From assembly GCF_032884065.1 (NCBI RefSeq), contig NC_088883.1, forward strand, positions 24,361,637 to 24,425,636: DNA of 64,000 nt, written 5' to 3'. Each line of letters begins with the position of its first letter. Position 1 is the first letter of the stretch. Made by a program: the position numbers and the translations under genes. The notes beneath the pieces are model-generated. The model saw only the letters and a program-made list of their open reading frames with translations, had not been told where the DNA came from and made no database searches. This document shows, one piece after another, positions 1-11,738 of this stretch. The stretch is from Artemia franciscana (lineage: Eukaryota; Arthropoda; Branchiopoda; Anostraca; Artemiidae).

Positions 1-36
1 TGAATATATGTAAAAAGCAGTTTCAAGGTAAGCACT

Positions 37-1014
37 TTGATTCCTTCTTCCCATTGCTGTGTTTGGGTTGAGAATGTCTGGGTTAGACTACAGTGTGGTA
101 ATTCTACAATGGCGGTCGGAGTGGTTTATCGTAGTCCTAATACTCCCTCTTGCCTTGAATCTGAAGAGTATCTTGCTAATATCATTTCTGATATTATCAA
201 AGACTCTTGCAACCAACATGTGGTGATTCTTGGAGACTTCTATCTTCCCAATTATGATTGGGTTGATGGTTCTGGTTTTACAGCCAAAAAACAGGAATTT
301 CCATTTCTTACTTGTCTGCCTGAACATTTGATGTTGCAAACTGTTGACAAACCTACACGGTACAGAGATGGTCAAGCATCCAACATACTGGACCTAGTTA
401 TTCTTAATAATCCAGATTTGTGGACTAAAAATGAATTTCTTGCTCCTATTGGTAGCAGTGATCATGCTGCTATCCTCACAGAATTGTGCTTGTCTACTAC
501 TCAACCTCTTCCTAAACAACACAAAGTTATTGATTACGAGCATATCTCTGAGAGACTTGCTGACTTCGATTGGGATACCATATTCACTTCAGATATTGAA
601 GAATATTGGCAGAAATTCAAAGCTGTATTGCTAGTTTTTAAAAAAGCTCACACTAGAACATTTTGGAGCAGACAGGCAAAAACACTATCCTCCATGACTT
701 GCCTAACTAGCAAACTACTGAATAGGAAGAATCGAACCTGGAAACACTTAAAAAAAAAGAAAACAGCGGCAAACTATCAAAAGTATCAAAAGGCATGGAA
801 TGAGGCCACCAATTCCATCAAACAACTGAAGAAGAGTCATGAAGAAAGGTTAGCTGAAAATATAAAAAATAATCCCAAGCTGTTTTGGCAGTATGCTTCT
901 GTTAAATGTGGAAATAGGCACTCTGTCCCTGATTTTTCATCAACAAAGCAGTTATTGAGCATCTTGATCAGAATCATCTTCTTAACAGCTCTCAACATGG
1001 TTTGCGATGCAACA
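37..1014 (+). pseudogene. Retrotransposon endonuclease (copy A)
   Basis: Apurinic-type endonuclease of the CR1/L2-like element. Visible motifs are VVYRSPNT, ILGDFYLPNYDW, PTRYRDGQASNILDLVI and GSSDHAAI, which carry the Asp/Asn and Asp-His catalytic signatures of this exonuclease-endonuclease-phosphatase fold. Unlike copy B this frame is open from 37 to the SINE insertion. The N-terminal part lies left of the window, and the stop at positions 1-3 is shared with copy B. After the linker the reverse-transcriptase fingers are absent. Confidence 0.8.
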
Positions 1015-1346
1015 AAAAAAAGGTAAAAGGTAAAGGATACGGCATTAGACTTTACAGTCCGTACCGGCGGTGCTGATCTCCGTTTCTTGGCCCTTCAGCC
1101 AGGAAGTGCAATGGGGGGTTGGGGGCCAGCCACCCTGTGCTTTCGCACACCTTTCCTGTTTACCTTCCCCAGATTTCTCCAGGTACCCATTTAGAGCTGG
1201 GTCGACTCTGGCTAAGCTTACAGAGTCACGCCACTGACCCCCGTCCCAAACTGAAGAATTGGGTACACTGGTATTCGAACCCACGTCCTCTCAGACAAGG
1301 GATCCCAAATCCAGCGCACCAACCCACTCAGCCAGGACGGCTTAAA
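1015..1346 (-). mobile_element. tRNA-derived SINE
   Basis: 332-base insertion absent from copy B, where gatgcaaca runs straight into gatcag (49770-49785). Read on the minus strand it starts with a tRNA-like head: box A TGGCTGAGTGGGTTGG (1319-1334) and box B GGTTCGAATACC (1270-1281), an RNA polymerase III promoter. A unique body follows, containing the SINE-like segment AAATGGGTACCTGG, and the tail is made of TTTACC-type repeats. No clear target-site duplication is visible. It landed in the retrotransposon after the segmental duplication, or is polymorphic. Confidence 0.8.
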
Positions 1347-2552
1347 GATCAGTTGACACTAATCTGCTTGAGTCATATGACTATATTACAAAACTACTGG
1401 AGTTGGGAATTCCTGTTGCCATGATCCTTCTTGATTTTTCAAAAACTTCAACAAAGTTTGTCATAGGAGACTTGAGCTTAAGTTACAATCTATTGGTTTG
1501 GAGGAATAAATTCTTAAATGGATTCTGGATTTCTAGAGGAATTGTGTTCAGCATGTAAGACTGTTTGATGCAGATGGCAATCCTATTCTCTCCTCTTCTC
1601 AGAAAGTTATCAGCGGGGTTCCACAGGGTAGTGTTCTTGGCCCTACCATGTTAAATATTTTCATAAACGATGCTCCTCTAGCACTTAAGACCAGGATGAC
1701 GTTATATGCTGATGACTCCAAGGTAATTGGTCCAGCTAGCATTCTTGAAGACACTTCCCAACTTCAAAACGACCTTGAACTCCTTAGCGTGTGGGCGAAA
1801 TCTTGGCTACTCACTTTCAATGTGTCAAAATGTCATGTTTTACACTTTGGGCACAAGAATATCAATACAACTTACTCTCTTTACGGTCAGCTCCTTTCTC
1901 CAGAGTTGGAAGAACGTGAGCTAGAAGTAATTGTTGACAATCATCTTAAATTTAGCACTCATGCAAAAAAGGCAGCAGCATCAGCTAGCTCATCACTAGG
2001 GCTCATAAAAGAACAATTTCCTCCCAATTCTCCTAAAATTCTGAGCCTTTTGTATAAAGGACTTGTTTGGCCAAGGCTTGAGATAGGCATGGTCCTTGCA
2101 TCTCCCTTTTTCAAAAAAAAAAAATTAAAATTCTTAAAGATGTCCAGAAAAGAGCCACTAAGATGGTGAGTGGACTGCATGAGCTCCCTTACCTTACAAG
2201 GCTATACAAGCTGAAACTCCCAATTCTGGTTTATAGAAGAAGATGGGGTGATGCCATTCTGGTTAATAAAATTATTAATTCAAAGGCAGTTCCTGGTCTT
2301 CTTCCTCTGGTGTCTCAGGACTCTTGTACAGGGGGACATAACTTGAAGTTATTCAGGCATTTCTCCTCAAAGCGGCAACACGCCCATTTTCTTACCAACC
2401 ATGTTGCCAACCTCTGGAACAAATTACTGCCAGATACCATTGCTGCCCAAACCACAAACAGCTTTAAGAGCCATCTCGACAATGAATGGTCAAAAAAGAA
2501 TGGAAGTATAACTGGGAAGCACTCAAATCAGCAACATCAAACCACTAGTTAA
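1347..2552 (+). pseudogene. Retrotransposon reverse transcriptase fragment (copy A)
   Basis: Reverse-transcriptase palm and thumb: motif A as ILLDFSK followed by a frameshift (a missing base near 1441 relative to copy B), GVPQGSVLGP at 1615-1645 and catalytic YADD near 1708. The CR1/L2 C-terminal region follows at 2163-2552 (LPYLTRLYKLKLPILVYRRR). The motif A Asp survives here, whereas copy B has Asn. Frameshifts and the missing finger motifs make it inactive. Confidence 0.75.
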
Positions 2553-2559
2553 GTGTATC

Positions 2560-4480
2560 TATTCAACTATGTGTCATGTATTATCAACTCTGGAGTTTCT
2601 ACAAGGAAAAATCCTTAGATTGCTCCAAGCTGCAATTTAAGGTAATCATTTGGTTTTTATGTAGATGATTTGATTGTTTAGAAGTCTGGAAGGGATATTG
2701 GCCTTCTTTGAAGTCTAATTCAACAGTATATTAAAATAGTCCAGATATTCTCTTTAGCTTTTGGCTTCCCAATCTCAATCAGTAAAATTAAAGCCATTAT
2801 ATTTAATAATGGTGCTACAGATCTTCCTAATCCACTCAAGATCTTCTCAAGGGACATCCCAGATTGAAATTCAGTGAAATTACTTGGTTTATTTATGGAT
2901 TCTAAAATGCAGTGGCATGAACATATTAATCCTTTGAAATCTTTGACTATTCAGAGACTTTGTATTCTAAAGAGACTTGCTGGAAGTAAGTGGGGATGTC
3001 ATCCTAAACTTACATTGGATTTCTACAAATTACATATTGGTTCAAATCTAGAATATGAGATCCAATTTTTCTCAGTTTGTCTCCCATCCTTCTTCAAAAT
3101 CTTTGAATGTTCACAAAACCCTGCCATTCAAATAGCTTTGGGTGTGCATAAGCATACTCCTCTTTCTAAGTTAAAAATATTGTCTGGATTGATATCCCTA
3201 AGTGAAAGAGCATATGGTCTAAGGATTAGATATTTCTCACAAATCCAGGCTTATGGAACCAAACATGGTTTACGTGCACATGCCATTCCTGGGATCAGTT
3301 TGTCCCAATGCCCATTCATCATGGAATCAATTTCAACTGGAGGTCCCAAATTGGAATCAATACTCTCCTTCTGCATATACCTTTACTGTGTCCCCTCGAT
3401 GGGAAATGAGTCCACCAGGTTGTCAAGTAGAACTTATCTCAATTGATAAAACCTGGTGCCTAACTACGAGATCTGGACTATTTTGGCTGAACAGATCTCA
3501 AAGGCATACCATAACTGTAGAAAAATAAATACAGATGGATTTGTCCAGAGGGAGAGAGCTGGAGCAGGAGAATATATCCCATCCCTAAACTTGAACATCT
3601 ATTCTCATCTCCTGTAAGGATCTTCTATTTTGTCTACTGAATTATGTGCCATTTGCCTGGCCTCGGATGCACTTATAAATTATAATATAGAATCTGAAAA
3701 TATACTCTGTCTCTCTGACTCAAAATCAGTATTACTATAGCTTTAAAATATTAATAGAATTGGTAATGACAAGGATTTAAATAATATTAGAAGACAACTT
3801 CGTTATCTTATGACTAAAGGCAATGAGATTTATTTCCAACATGTTCCAAGTCATAAAGGCATCAAATATAATGATATGGCAGATTCTCTAGCAGTAAAGG
3901 TTTTCATGTTAATTCCTAGTACTTCCTCTGACCTTCATTCAGGAGATGTTATCAGGCAAAGATCCAATGTTAATCACAGTAAATTAATTTTATCCCCATT
4001 TCATACTAGATTAAATACTGTGCTATATTACCAATGAGATCAGGTGCCTTATTTCTAGGCAGCTTGTTATTTAATTGGAAGCTACATCATTCCCCTTTAT
4101 GCCAAATCTGCTTCTCAACAGATGAAACAATTCAGCATGTATTATTTGATTGTCAGGCTCAGAGTGAGGAGACTATTTCTCTAAAGTGTTTCTGCTCCTT
4201 GGCTAGGATTCCAAATATTTATACAGCTATCCTGAATTCTAACCTCTCCTGAGATATTGACCACAAGATATTTAAGGCATCTATTAATATATTAAAGAAG
4301 AGAAATATTGTTTAGTGTTTATTAAAGCATGAAGATATCAATTTAAAAGGATATGATTTAGGTTTAGATTTTGATTGGGCAGAAGAGAGTAAGAAGAGCC
4401 ATTTTTGTACTGGCCAGCCTAGTGGACTTAAACTGCTGGGGACAGGTAGCTCAGGTACCCATACTTCCCATAATCAATAA
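2560..4480 (+). pseudogene. I-like retrotransposon remnant: RT end and RNase H (copy A)
   Basis: Copy A version of 50960-52930. A degraded YADD motif lies near 2660. The RT thumb/connection is open at 2874-3446 (LGLFMDSKMQWHEHINPL). The RNase H signature follows: TDGFV near 3533, ELCAI near 3642, SDSKS near 3717 and HVPSHKGIKYNDMAD near 3840. A cysteine-histidine finger (CQICFSTDETIQHVLFDC) is at about 4104-4157. Several stops and frame breaks occur. RNase H after RT points to the I group of non-LTR elements. Confidence 0.75.
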
Positions 4481-4995
4481 TAGTGTATTATTGTATATAA
4501 TAGTGTGTACTCATTGATTGCTGACTGGAGGAGAATAGTGCCTCCAGCAGCTAGCTTTTCTGATGAAGTAGTCAAAGAGGTAAAAGGACTTGATGATAGT
4601 CCATATACCTCTCTATAATTTTTGATACTAGAACTGGAGTGGAATTTTAGGCTATGTCAAAGGATTTTTCTAAATTTAGGAAATATATTTTGAAGATCTT
4701 TGAAGCATAATATAGTGGGATTGAGCAAAGTTTTAAAGCTAAAAACACTTTTTTCATACTTCATTTAAGTAGAAGATCTACTAGCTTAAATTAGCGAAGT
4801 AGATTTAGACAGATTTAAGTTACTAATGGAAGTTGAATGTTGTCAGATCTACAAATATGACAATTAAAATGATCAGGCAAATATGGACTAATTCTGAGTG
4901 CCAAAGGAGTGCCACAATGGGGTTGAAGAAAACAAAATACACACATGAGAATACAAAAAGACTTCTAATCAAGCAACAACTTATTTGCAGAAGTA
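4481..4995. other. Non-coding tail, no gene seen
   Basis: Probable 3' untranslated remains of the I-like element and adjoining intron-type DNA. No open frame or RNA gene is supported. The same sequence occurs in copy B at 52931-53424. Confidence 0.5.
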
Positions 4996-6678
4996 TCAAA
5001 CAGTTCGTGGTAACGAACTTTAGTAAGGAGCGACCCGGCTCAATAGTAACCAAAAGTCTAAGAAATGGAATTTTGATACCAATACCTACATCAAAAGAAT
5101 CGCATTTTAATGCTGATTTTAAATATATAAGTTTCATCAAGTTTAGTCTTACTCATCAAAAGTTACGAGCCTGAGAAAATTTGCGTTATTTTAGAAAATA
5201 GGGGGAAACGCCCCCTAGAAGTCATAGAATCTTAACGAAAATCACATCATCAGATTCAACGTATCAGAGAACCCTACTGTAGAAGTTTCAAGCTCCTATC
5301 TACAAAAATGTGGAATTTTGTATTTTTTGCCAGAAGGCAGATCACGGATGCGTGTTTATTTGTTTTTTTTCCAGGGATGATCGTATCGACCCAGTTGTCC
5401 TAGAATGTTGCAAGAGGGCTCATTCTAACAGAAATGAAAAGTTCTAGTGCCCTTTTTAAGTGACCAAAAAAATTGGAGGGTACCTAGGCCCCCTCCCACG
5501 CTAATTATTTTACCAAAGTCAACGGATCAAAATTCTGAGATAGCCATTTTATTCAACGTAGTCGAAAAACCTTATAACTATGTCTTTGGGGACGACTTAC
5601 TCCCCACAGTCCCCATGGGAGGGGCAACAAGTTACAAACTTTGTCCAGTGCTTACATATAGTAATGGTTATTGGGAAGTGTACAGGCGTTTTCAGGAGGA
5701 TTTTTTTGGTTGGGGGAGGGGTTGAGAAGAGGGGGATATGCTGGGGGAACTTTCCATCGATAATTTGTCATGGGGGAAGAAAATCTCCATGAAGGGAGCG
5801 CAGGATTTACTAGCATTATTTAAAAAAAAAACAATGAAAAAATAAATATGAAAAAGTTCTTTCAGCTGGAAGTAAGGAACAGCATTAAAACTTAAAACAA
5901 ACAGAAATTATTACCCATATGAGGGGCTCACCTCCTCCTAATACGTCGCTCTTTACGCTAAAGTATTTTTAGTAATTTCAACTATTTAATCTACGGCTTT
6001 TGTGATTCAGGTCATTCTTAATGAATTGGGACAAAATTTAAGCTTTAGTGTAAAGAGCGAGGTACTGACGAGGGGACGAACCCCCTCATATATGTAATAA
6101 AAATATGAGAATACAAAAGTTCTTTACGTAAGCTAATTTATAAGTTACGTAAATCTTTTACTAATAAAAAGATTCGTAAAAAATTAAAAGTTCTAGTTGC
6201 CTTTTAATTAACCAAAAAATCGGAGGGCAACTAGGCGTCCTCTCCTGCTCTTTTTTTCTCAAAATCATTTGATCAAAATTATGAGAAAGTCATTTAGCAA
6301 AAAAAAATGGAAATTTCGTTTTAATTATTCCTCTGCGGAGAGCCAAAATCAAAACATGCATTGATTCAAAAACGTTCAGAAATTAAATAAAAAAACAAGT
6401 TTTTTTAACTGAAAGTAAGGAGCAACATTAAAACATAAAACGAACAGAAATTACTTCGTACATGAAAGAGGCTGCTTCCTCATCAACGCCCCGCTCTTTA
6501 CGCTAAAGTTTTTTACTGTTTTAAAAAGAAGAATTGAGAGAAAGAGTCAAACTTTAGCGTAAAGAGCGGAGCATTGATGAAGAAGCAGCCTCTTTCATAT
6601 ACGAAGTAATTTCTGTTCGTTTTATGTTTTAATGTTGCTCCTTACTTTCAGTTAAAAAAAACTTGTTTTTTTATTTAA
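4996..6678 (+). mobile_element. 1.7-kb hairpin element, copy HP1
   Basis: 1683-base insertion with an exact empty site in copy B (aagtatttgtttc at 53421-53433). The element begins TCAAACAGTTCG and sits between A and T. It opens with a small hairpin (CAGTTCG..CGAACTT) and has a middle imperfect hairpin (about 5914-6095). It ends with a large terminal palindrome (about 6391-6672) with arms of about 115 bases. Both hairpins share the core GCTCTTTACGCTAAAG. Segments recur inside it (for example aaaagttctagt near 5440 and 6188), so it looks built from two diverged units. It has no coding capacity. The family is not recognised. Confidence 0.9.
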
Positions 6679-7413
6679 TTTGTTTCAAGGATAAGGCTCC
6701 TTGCTTTGCCATGTATCTCAGAGAGCAACACTGGAGACAAAGAAAAGGTTGACACCCATAAAGAAGTACAATAAGAAATTAATGACCGAAATAAATAATG
6801 AACCCAAAGTTTTATAAACAAACCAGGAAAATGTACAATAATTCCAAGATTCTTTGAAATGTTTATCTTAATGAGGTTAATTTAGTGTACAAAGGAGAGA
6901 CACTCATAATATACCACAGCTGAATATACCAACCTCTAGTTATACTGATAGAACCCTTTGAAGGACAAGGTTCAGACAGCAGAGAGCAATCCTGAGAAAT
7001 TCACAACATGAAGTAGCTAGTAGGATTTAAGTAGTATATCTAGAATTTTAACCTCAATTGAGTTACAGGGAAACTAGTCTAAACAAGAGTGATGCCAAAA
7101 GAGGTAGGCTATATAAGCCATATCTGAAATAATAAAAAAGGGTATCATCTTTTAGTGTCCATTGGGGGCTTAAAATTGAATTAATACCAAAACAATTGGA
7201 AATAATATAATGAATTATGAATTGGAATGCTACCTTTATTTGTAGGTCATTTATTGAAATATTTCCTAGCTTTTAGCAGGTAATGAGTAACTGGTTTAGT
7301 AGCCAGATGGTCTATCAAAAAATAGCATAGGAGGTCTTGTTACTAGGGCTATGTTTGATACCCTTAAAGGGTAAACAGTATTGTACAACCAGTATCACTC
7401 TATAGAGATACAA
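6679..7413. other. Intron-type DNA, nothing recognised
   Basis: AT-rich sequence shared with copy B (53428-54137). It lies downstream of RNF41 exon 1 on the minus strand and so belongs to intron 1. No open frame, RNA gene or repeat structure is supported. Confidence 0.4.
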
Positions 7414-8590
7414 GTTAAGAAGATAATTCTTACTTCATAATATGCATTATAATCTTAACTAATATATTTGCAGCAGGACAAACTTTATCTTCACTTCTTT
7501 CCTTGTTTATCTAGTTTTTCGAAGAGATTCATGAATTTGTTAGAACCTACATTTTAACAGAGTATAGGCTATACTCTATCCCCTCATGTGCAAATACAAG
7601 CCCAAGATTTAATTCTGAATCCAAATATAACCTTCATTTGCATGACAAATGAGCTTTACCCCTACAAAGTGTAAGTGTATTCCCAGATTTGGATATACTT
7701 AGGGGTGGGGGTAAAGCTCATTTGTTATGCAAATAAAGGTTATAATTAGATTCAGAATGTAATTCAGGGTATTTATATATTACCACATAAGGGGATTGGA
7801 GGTATATATTTTGTTTATATATATGTTCTAAACAACTCATTAATTTGTCATAAAAATCAAGGAAAAAAGTAAAGATAAAGGTCCTGCTGCAAAATATGGT
7901 AAAATTCTAGTTAGTTGAATTCTTGCTATCTCAGAAAGGTTTATGTTAGGAAAATGAAACTTTCAGGGATGAATCTACAGACTAAAGTATGTCCCAGGAA
8001 GGTATTTTGAAGCAATTGCCTCTACTCCTCCCTCTAGAGGGCCCTGACCTTTGATGACCTTTAAAAATATGTGTGTTATAAAAGTGAAACCTTACAAAAT
8101 AGATCTTTCACTTAATTGAAGTACAACAAAATTGTTTTCAGCTTCATAACTTTACTCAATTCCATTTTATTAGGTTTTAAAGATATGCAATTACCTTTCC
8201 TAAATGTTGAAAAAAAAAACATTGATAGCCTATGGCTCAAAATTCTTCTCAAATAACATGAATTGCATTTTCAGAACTAAAGGCATAGAAAAAGCAACTA
8301 GTAACTGAAAATTAAGGTAAAATGTTGTTTTGTTAAAATTGAAATAGGTATAGGCCTGTCATGTAGGCAAATTTAAGGACCCTCTAGAGGGAGAAGGAGT
8401 GGAGGTGGGTACTTTAAAATAGCTTCCCAGGACATACTTTAGCTTGTAGACCCCTCCCTGAAAGTTTCATTTTCCTAACCTAAACCCTTTCCAAGATAGC
8501 AAGAAGTCAATTAACTAGAATTTTACCCAAAATATATTAGACTAACTAGGATTGTTCTGTATATTATGAAGTAGGAATTGTTTTCTTAAC
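7414..8590. mobile_element. Complex foldback element (copy A)
   Basis: About 1.2 kb built from nested inverted repeats. The outer ends pair (gttaagaagataattct near 7414 with its complement ending at 8590). Then about 7470-7655 pairs with about 7690-7905 (shared TTTGCAGCAGGAC and TTATGCAAAT-type blocks), and about 7910-8050 pairs with about 8375-8530 (shared AAAATGAAACTTTCAGGG and CCCTCTAGAGGG). There is no coding potential. It lies in intron 1, about 250 bases from exon 1, in both segmental copies, so it predates the duplication. The family is not recognised; it resembles a foldback or MITE-type element. Confidence 0.75.
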
Positions 8591-8838
8591 ATGTCTCCTT
8601 GTGTGGTGGCTAATTCAAAATCAAAATCTAAAGAGATTCTAATACCATACACCTAGGCTATTTCAAATTATTATGTTTCCTTTACAACTGGCCAACAACC
8701 CAGCAAAATTCAAGTCAAAAGTAAGGAAAATCAGATTAAAACTTCAAGTTCTATTAGTTCGTTTGCCATATTAAAAAAAAAATTAAAAAAGCCTTTGCTA
8801 CATAAGTAGCCTCTTAGATGGTCAAATAACCTACAAAC

Positions 8839-8928
8839 CTGAGCAGGGTCTTCTAAAACAAATGTGCAAATAGAACAAAGCAGATCTCCATCAATGTCTC
8901 CCGAAAATCTTGCTGTATCAATTCCCAT
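8839..8928 (-). CDS. RNF41: RNF41-like exon 1, duplicated copy (copy A)
   Basis: Second version of the 30-codon first exon, with intact ATG, both RING cysteines (CSIC) and the donor CAG|gtttgt. It lies 16 kb downstream of the RNF41 last exon at 25.1 kb, on the same strand, so it cannot be the start of that gene. It would be the first exon of a second tandem copy whose remaining exons lie left of the window, or an orphan exon. Residues 19 and 29 differ from copy B. The ORF continuing past the donor (to 8731) is intronic read-through. Confidence 0.85.
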
Positions 8929-10043
8929 TTCAAATGCTAACTTATATGGATTAATTCAGATAAATTCAATAAAAATCTATACAATAGTCACTCCTACTGG
9001 CTCCCATTAATCATTTCTTTCCCGAATTTTAATGGTGTTTGTATTCTGCCGAACTTTTAAATTCAGGAGTTTTGGGGAATTCGGATGCGAAAAAGTATTA
9101 CAGTAAACACACGAAAGTTCAAGATTTCATGGTTCTTATCCAAAACCAAAATTTTATATCCAATTCAAAAATCCTATATGTAAAAATAATATGCAATAGG
9201 AAGATACATTGCAAAAAATGAACTTGACTTAGAGACTTGGCACGTGCAAGCAGGGGCTAAGCTGAGGTTTTGAGTTTGTAGTGAGATAAAAAAAATAAGC
9301 TGAAAATATTTCTAGTCGCCTTTAAATAGTCCAGAGAACTGATAGCCCTCAGTTTATCCCATTGAAAATAGCCAAAGTAGTTTTGTTTCCCTTTTGGAAC
9401 TATAAAAATCAACACCAGGGAGGAGCATCAGCCAACTTCAAAGCCACAAGGACCCAAAAGGATGAGTCCAAATGCTTTTTGTCAAAGAATAAGCCGATTT
9501 GAATTACTTTTAATGTATGTCTATCAACTTTAGTTTTGCCCTTGGATGATAAAATATCATCATTAGGGGGGGGGGATAATACATTTTATACATCTCCAAA
9601 AAAGTAAAGCCAGCTTTATATCTCACAGAAACTGTCTGTCTTGGTTTTAGTCTAATTAGTCCTAGCTCTCAATTTTTCAATCATAACTTGACCTAGTTGT
9701 CCTTGTACAAATAAGTTTTCTATGTGTCTGAACGGACCAAAAACTTGCTCCAGTTTTGTTTTCATGCTCAGCAGGACTTTTATATTCATAAAAAAATTAA
9801 ATGCTTTTACAAAGTAGATTCTAGAATGAAAGTCTAGGATTGGAACTTTTAGCTGGTAATAGATTTTGCTGATATTGTTACAAAAATACATATGGTTTTT
9901 TAAATATTGCTGAAATGAACTCTCATAATCTATTACCTTAGGTTTGTATATACATTATCTTTGTTACTTGTTTGGTCCGAAAAAGTAGCTTTTTGTGTTT
10001 ATTTTAAGAAAGACGACTAAAATAAATCATATAAGGGCAATAA
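8929..10043. other. RNF41 upstream region, copy A
   Basis: Sequence 5' of RNF41 exon 1 on the minus strand. It should hold the 5' untranslated region and promoter, but no convincing TATA box or initiator can be named. A G-run occurs near 9567. Open frames here are not conserved with copy B. Counterpart: 55663-56806. Confidence 0.4.
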
Positions 10044-11738
10044 TCAAACAGTTCGTGGTAACGAACTGTAGTAAGGAGCGACCCGGCTCAATAGTAACCA
10101 AAACTCTAAAAAATGGAATTTTGATACCAATAGCTACATCAAAAGAATCGCATTTTAATGCTGGTTTTAAATATATAAGTTTCATCAAGTTTAGTCTTAT
10201 CTATCAAAAGTTACGAGCCTGAGAAAATTTACGTTATTTTAGAAAATAGGGGGAAACGCCCCCTAAAAGTCATAGAATCTTAACAAAAATCACACCATCA
10301 GATTCAGCGTATCAGAGAACCCTACTGTAGAAGTTTCGAGCTCCTATCTACAAAAATGTGGCATTTTTTGCCAGAAGGCAGATCACGGATGCGTGTTTAT
10401 TTGTTTTTTTGTTTTTCTTTTTCCCAGGAGTGATCGTATCGACCCAGTTGTCCTAGAATGTTGCAAGAGGGCTCATTCTAACGGAAATGAAAAGTTCTAG
10501 TGCCCTTTTCAAGTGACCGAAAAAATTGGAGGGCACCTAGGCCCCCTCCCACGCTAATTATTTTCCCAAAGTCAACGGATCAAAATTCTGAGATAGCCAT
10601 TTTCTTCAGCGTAGTCTAAAAACCTTATAACTTTGTCTTTGGGGATGACTTACTCCTCCACAGTCCCCGCGGGAGGGGCAACAAATTACAAACTTTGACC
10701 TGTGCTTACATATAGTAATGGTTATTGGGAAGTATACAGGCGTTTTCAGGAGGATTTTTTTGGTTTGGGGGAGTGGTTGAGAAGAGGGGGATATACTTTC
10801 CTTAGAGAATTTGTAATGGGAGAAGAAAATTTCCATGAAGGGAGAGCAGGATATAGGCTACTAGCATTATTTAAAAAAAAAAACAATTAAAAAATTAAAG
10901 TGAAAAAGCTTTTTCAGCTGGAAGTAAGGAACAGCAATAAAACTTAAAACAAACAGAAATTATTACCCATATGAGGGGCTCACCTCCTTCTAATACCTCG
11001 CTCTTTACGCTAAAGTATTTTCAGTAATTTCAACTACTTATTCTACGGCTTTTGTGATTCAGGGGGTCATTCTTAATGAATTGGGATAAAATTTAAGCTT
11101 TAGTGTAAAGAGCGAGGTACTGACGATGGGGTGAATCCCTTCATATATGTGATAAAAACATGAGAATACAAAAGTTCTTTACGTAAGCTAATTTATAAGT
11201 TACGTAAATCTTTTACCAATAAAAAGATTCGTAAAAAATTAAAAGTTCTAGTTGCCTTTTTAATTAACCAAAAAATCGGGGGGCAACTAGGTTTCGTCCC
11301 CCGCTCTTTTTTTCTCAAAATCATTCGATCAAAATTATGAGAAAGTTATTAAGCCAAAAAAAAAATATGTAAATTTCGTTTTGATTATTCCTCTGCGGAG
11401 AGCCAAAATCAAAACATGCATTGATTCAAAAACGTTAAGAAATTAAATAAAAAAACAAGTTTTTTTAACTGAAAGTAAGGAGCGACATTAAAACTTAAAA
11501 CGCACAGAAATTACTTCGTATATGAAAGAGGCTGCTTCCTCATCAACGCCCCGCTCTTTACGCTAAAGTTTTTTACTGTTTTAAAAAGAAGAATTGAGAG
11601 AAAGAGTCAAACTTTAGCGTAAAGAGCGGGGTGTTGATGAGGAAGCAGCCTCTTTCATATACGAAGTAATTTCTGTGCGTTTTAAGTTTTAATGTCGCTC
11701 CTTACTTTCAGTTAAAAAACTTGTTTTTTTTTATTTAA
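10044..11738 (+). mobile_element. 1.7-kb hairpin element, copy HP2
   Basis: 1695-base insertion. The empty site in copy B (near 56805-56820) reads ggcaataatcaaacatagg, showing insertion between A and T with no clear target duplication. It has the same structure as HP1. Its terminal palindrome (about 11451-11732) is nearly perfect, with about one mismatch between the arms over the central 100 bases. At sites where it differs from HP1, both arms carry the matching change. No open frame of note. Confidence 0.9.

Larger units (their letters stand above)
1..2560 (+). mobile_element. CR1/L2-like non-LTR retrotransposon, 3' part (copy A)
   Basis: Copy A version of the element that is nearly whole at about 47000-50960. 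The window begins at the TGA that interrupts the endonuclease in both copies. Endonuclease sequence runs to 1014 and then a SINE is inserted (1015-1346). A damaged reverse transcriptase follows. The 3' end merges into an RNase H-bearing element near 2560, the host element into which this one inserted. Confidence 0.85.

Noticed and set aside
88..375. Minus-strand open frame within the endonuclease
   Set aside because: Shadow of the plus-strand retrotransposon endonuclease; it recurs at 48843-49082 only because the segment is duplicated.
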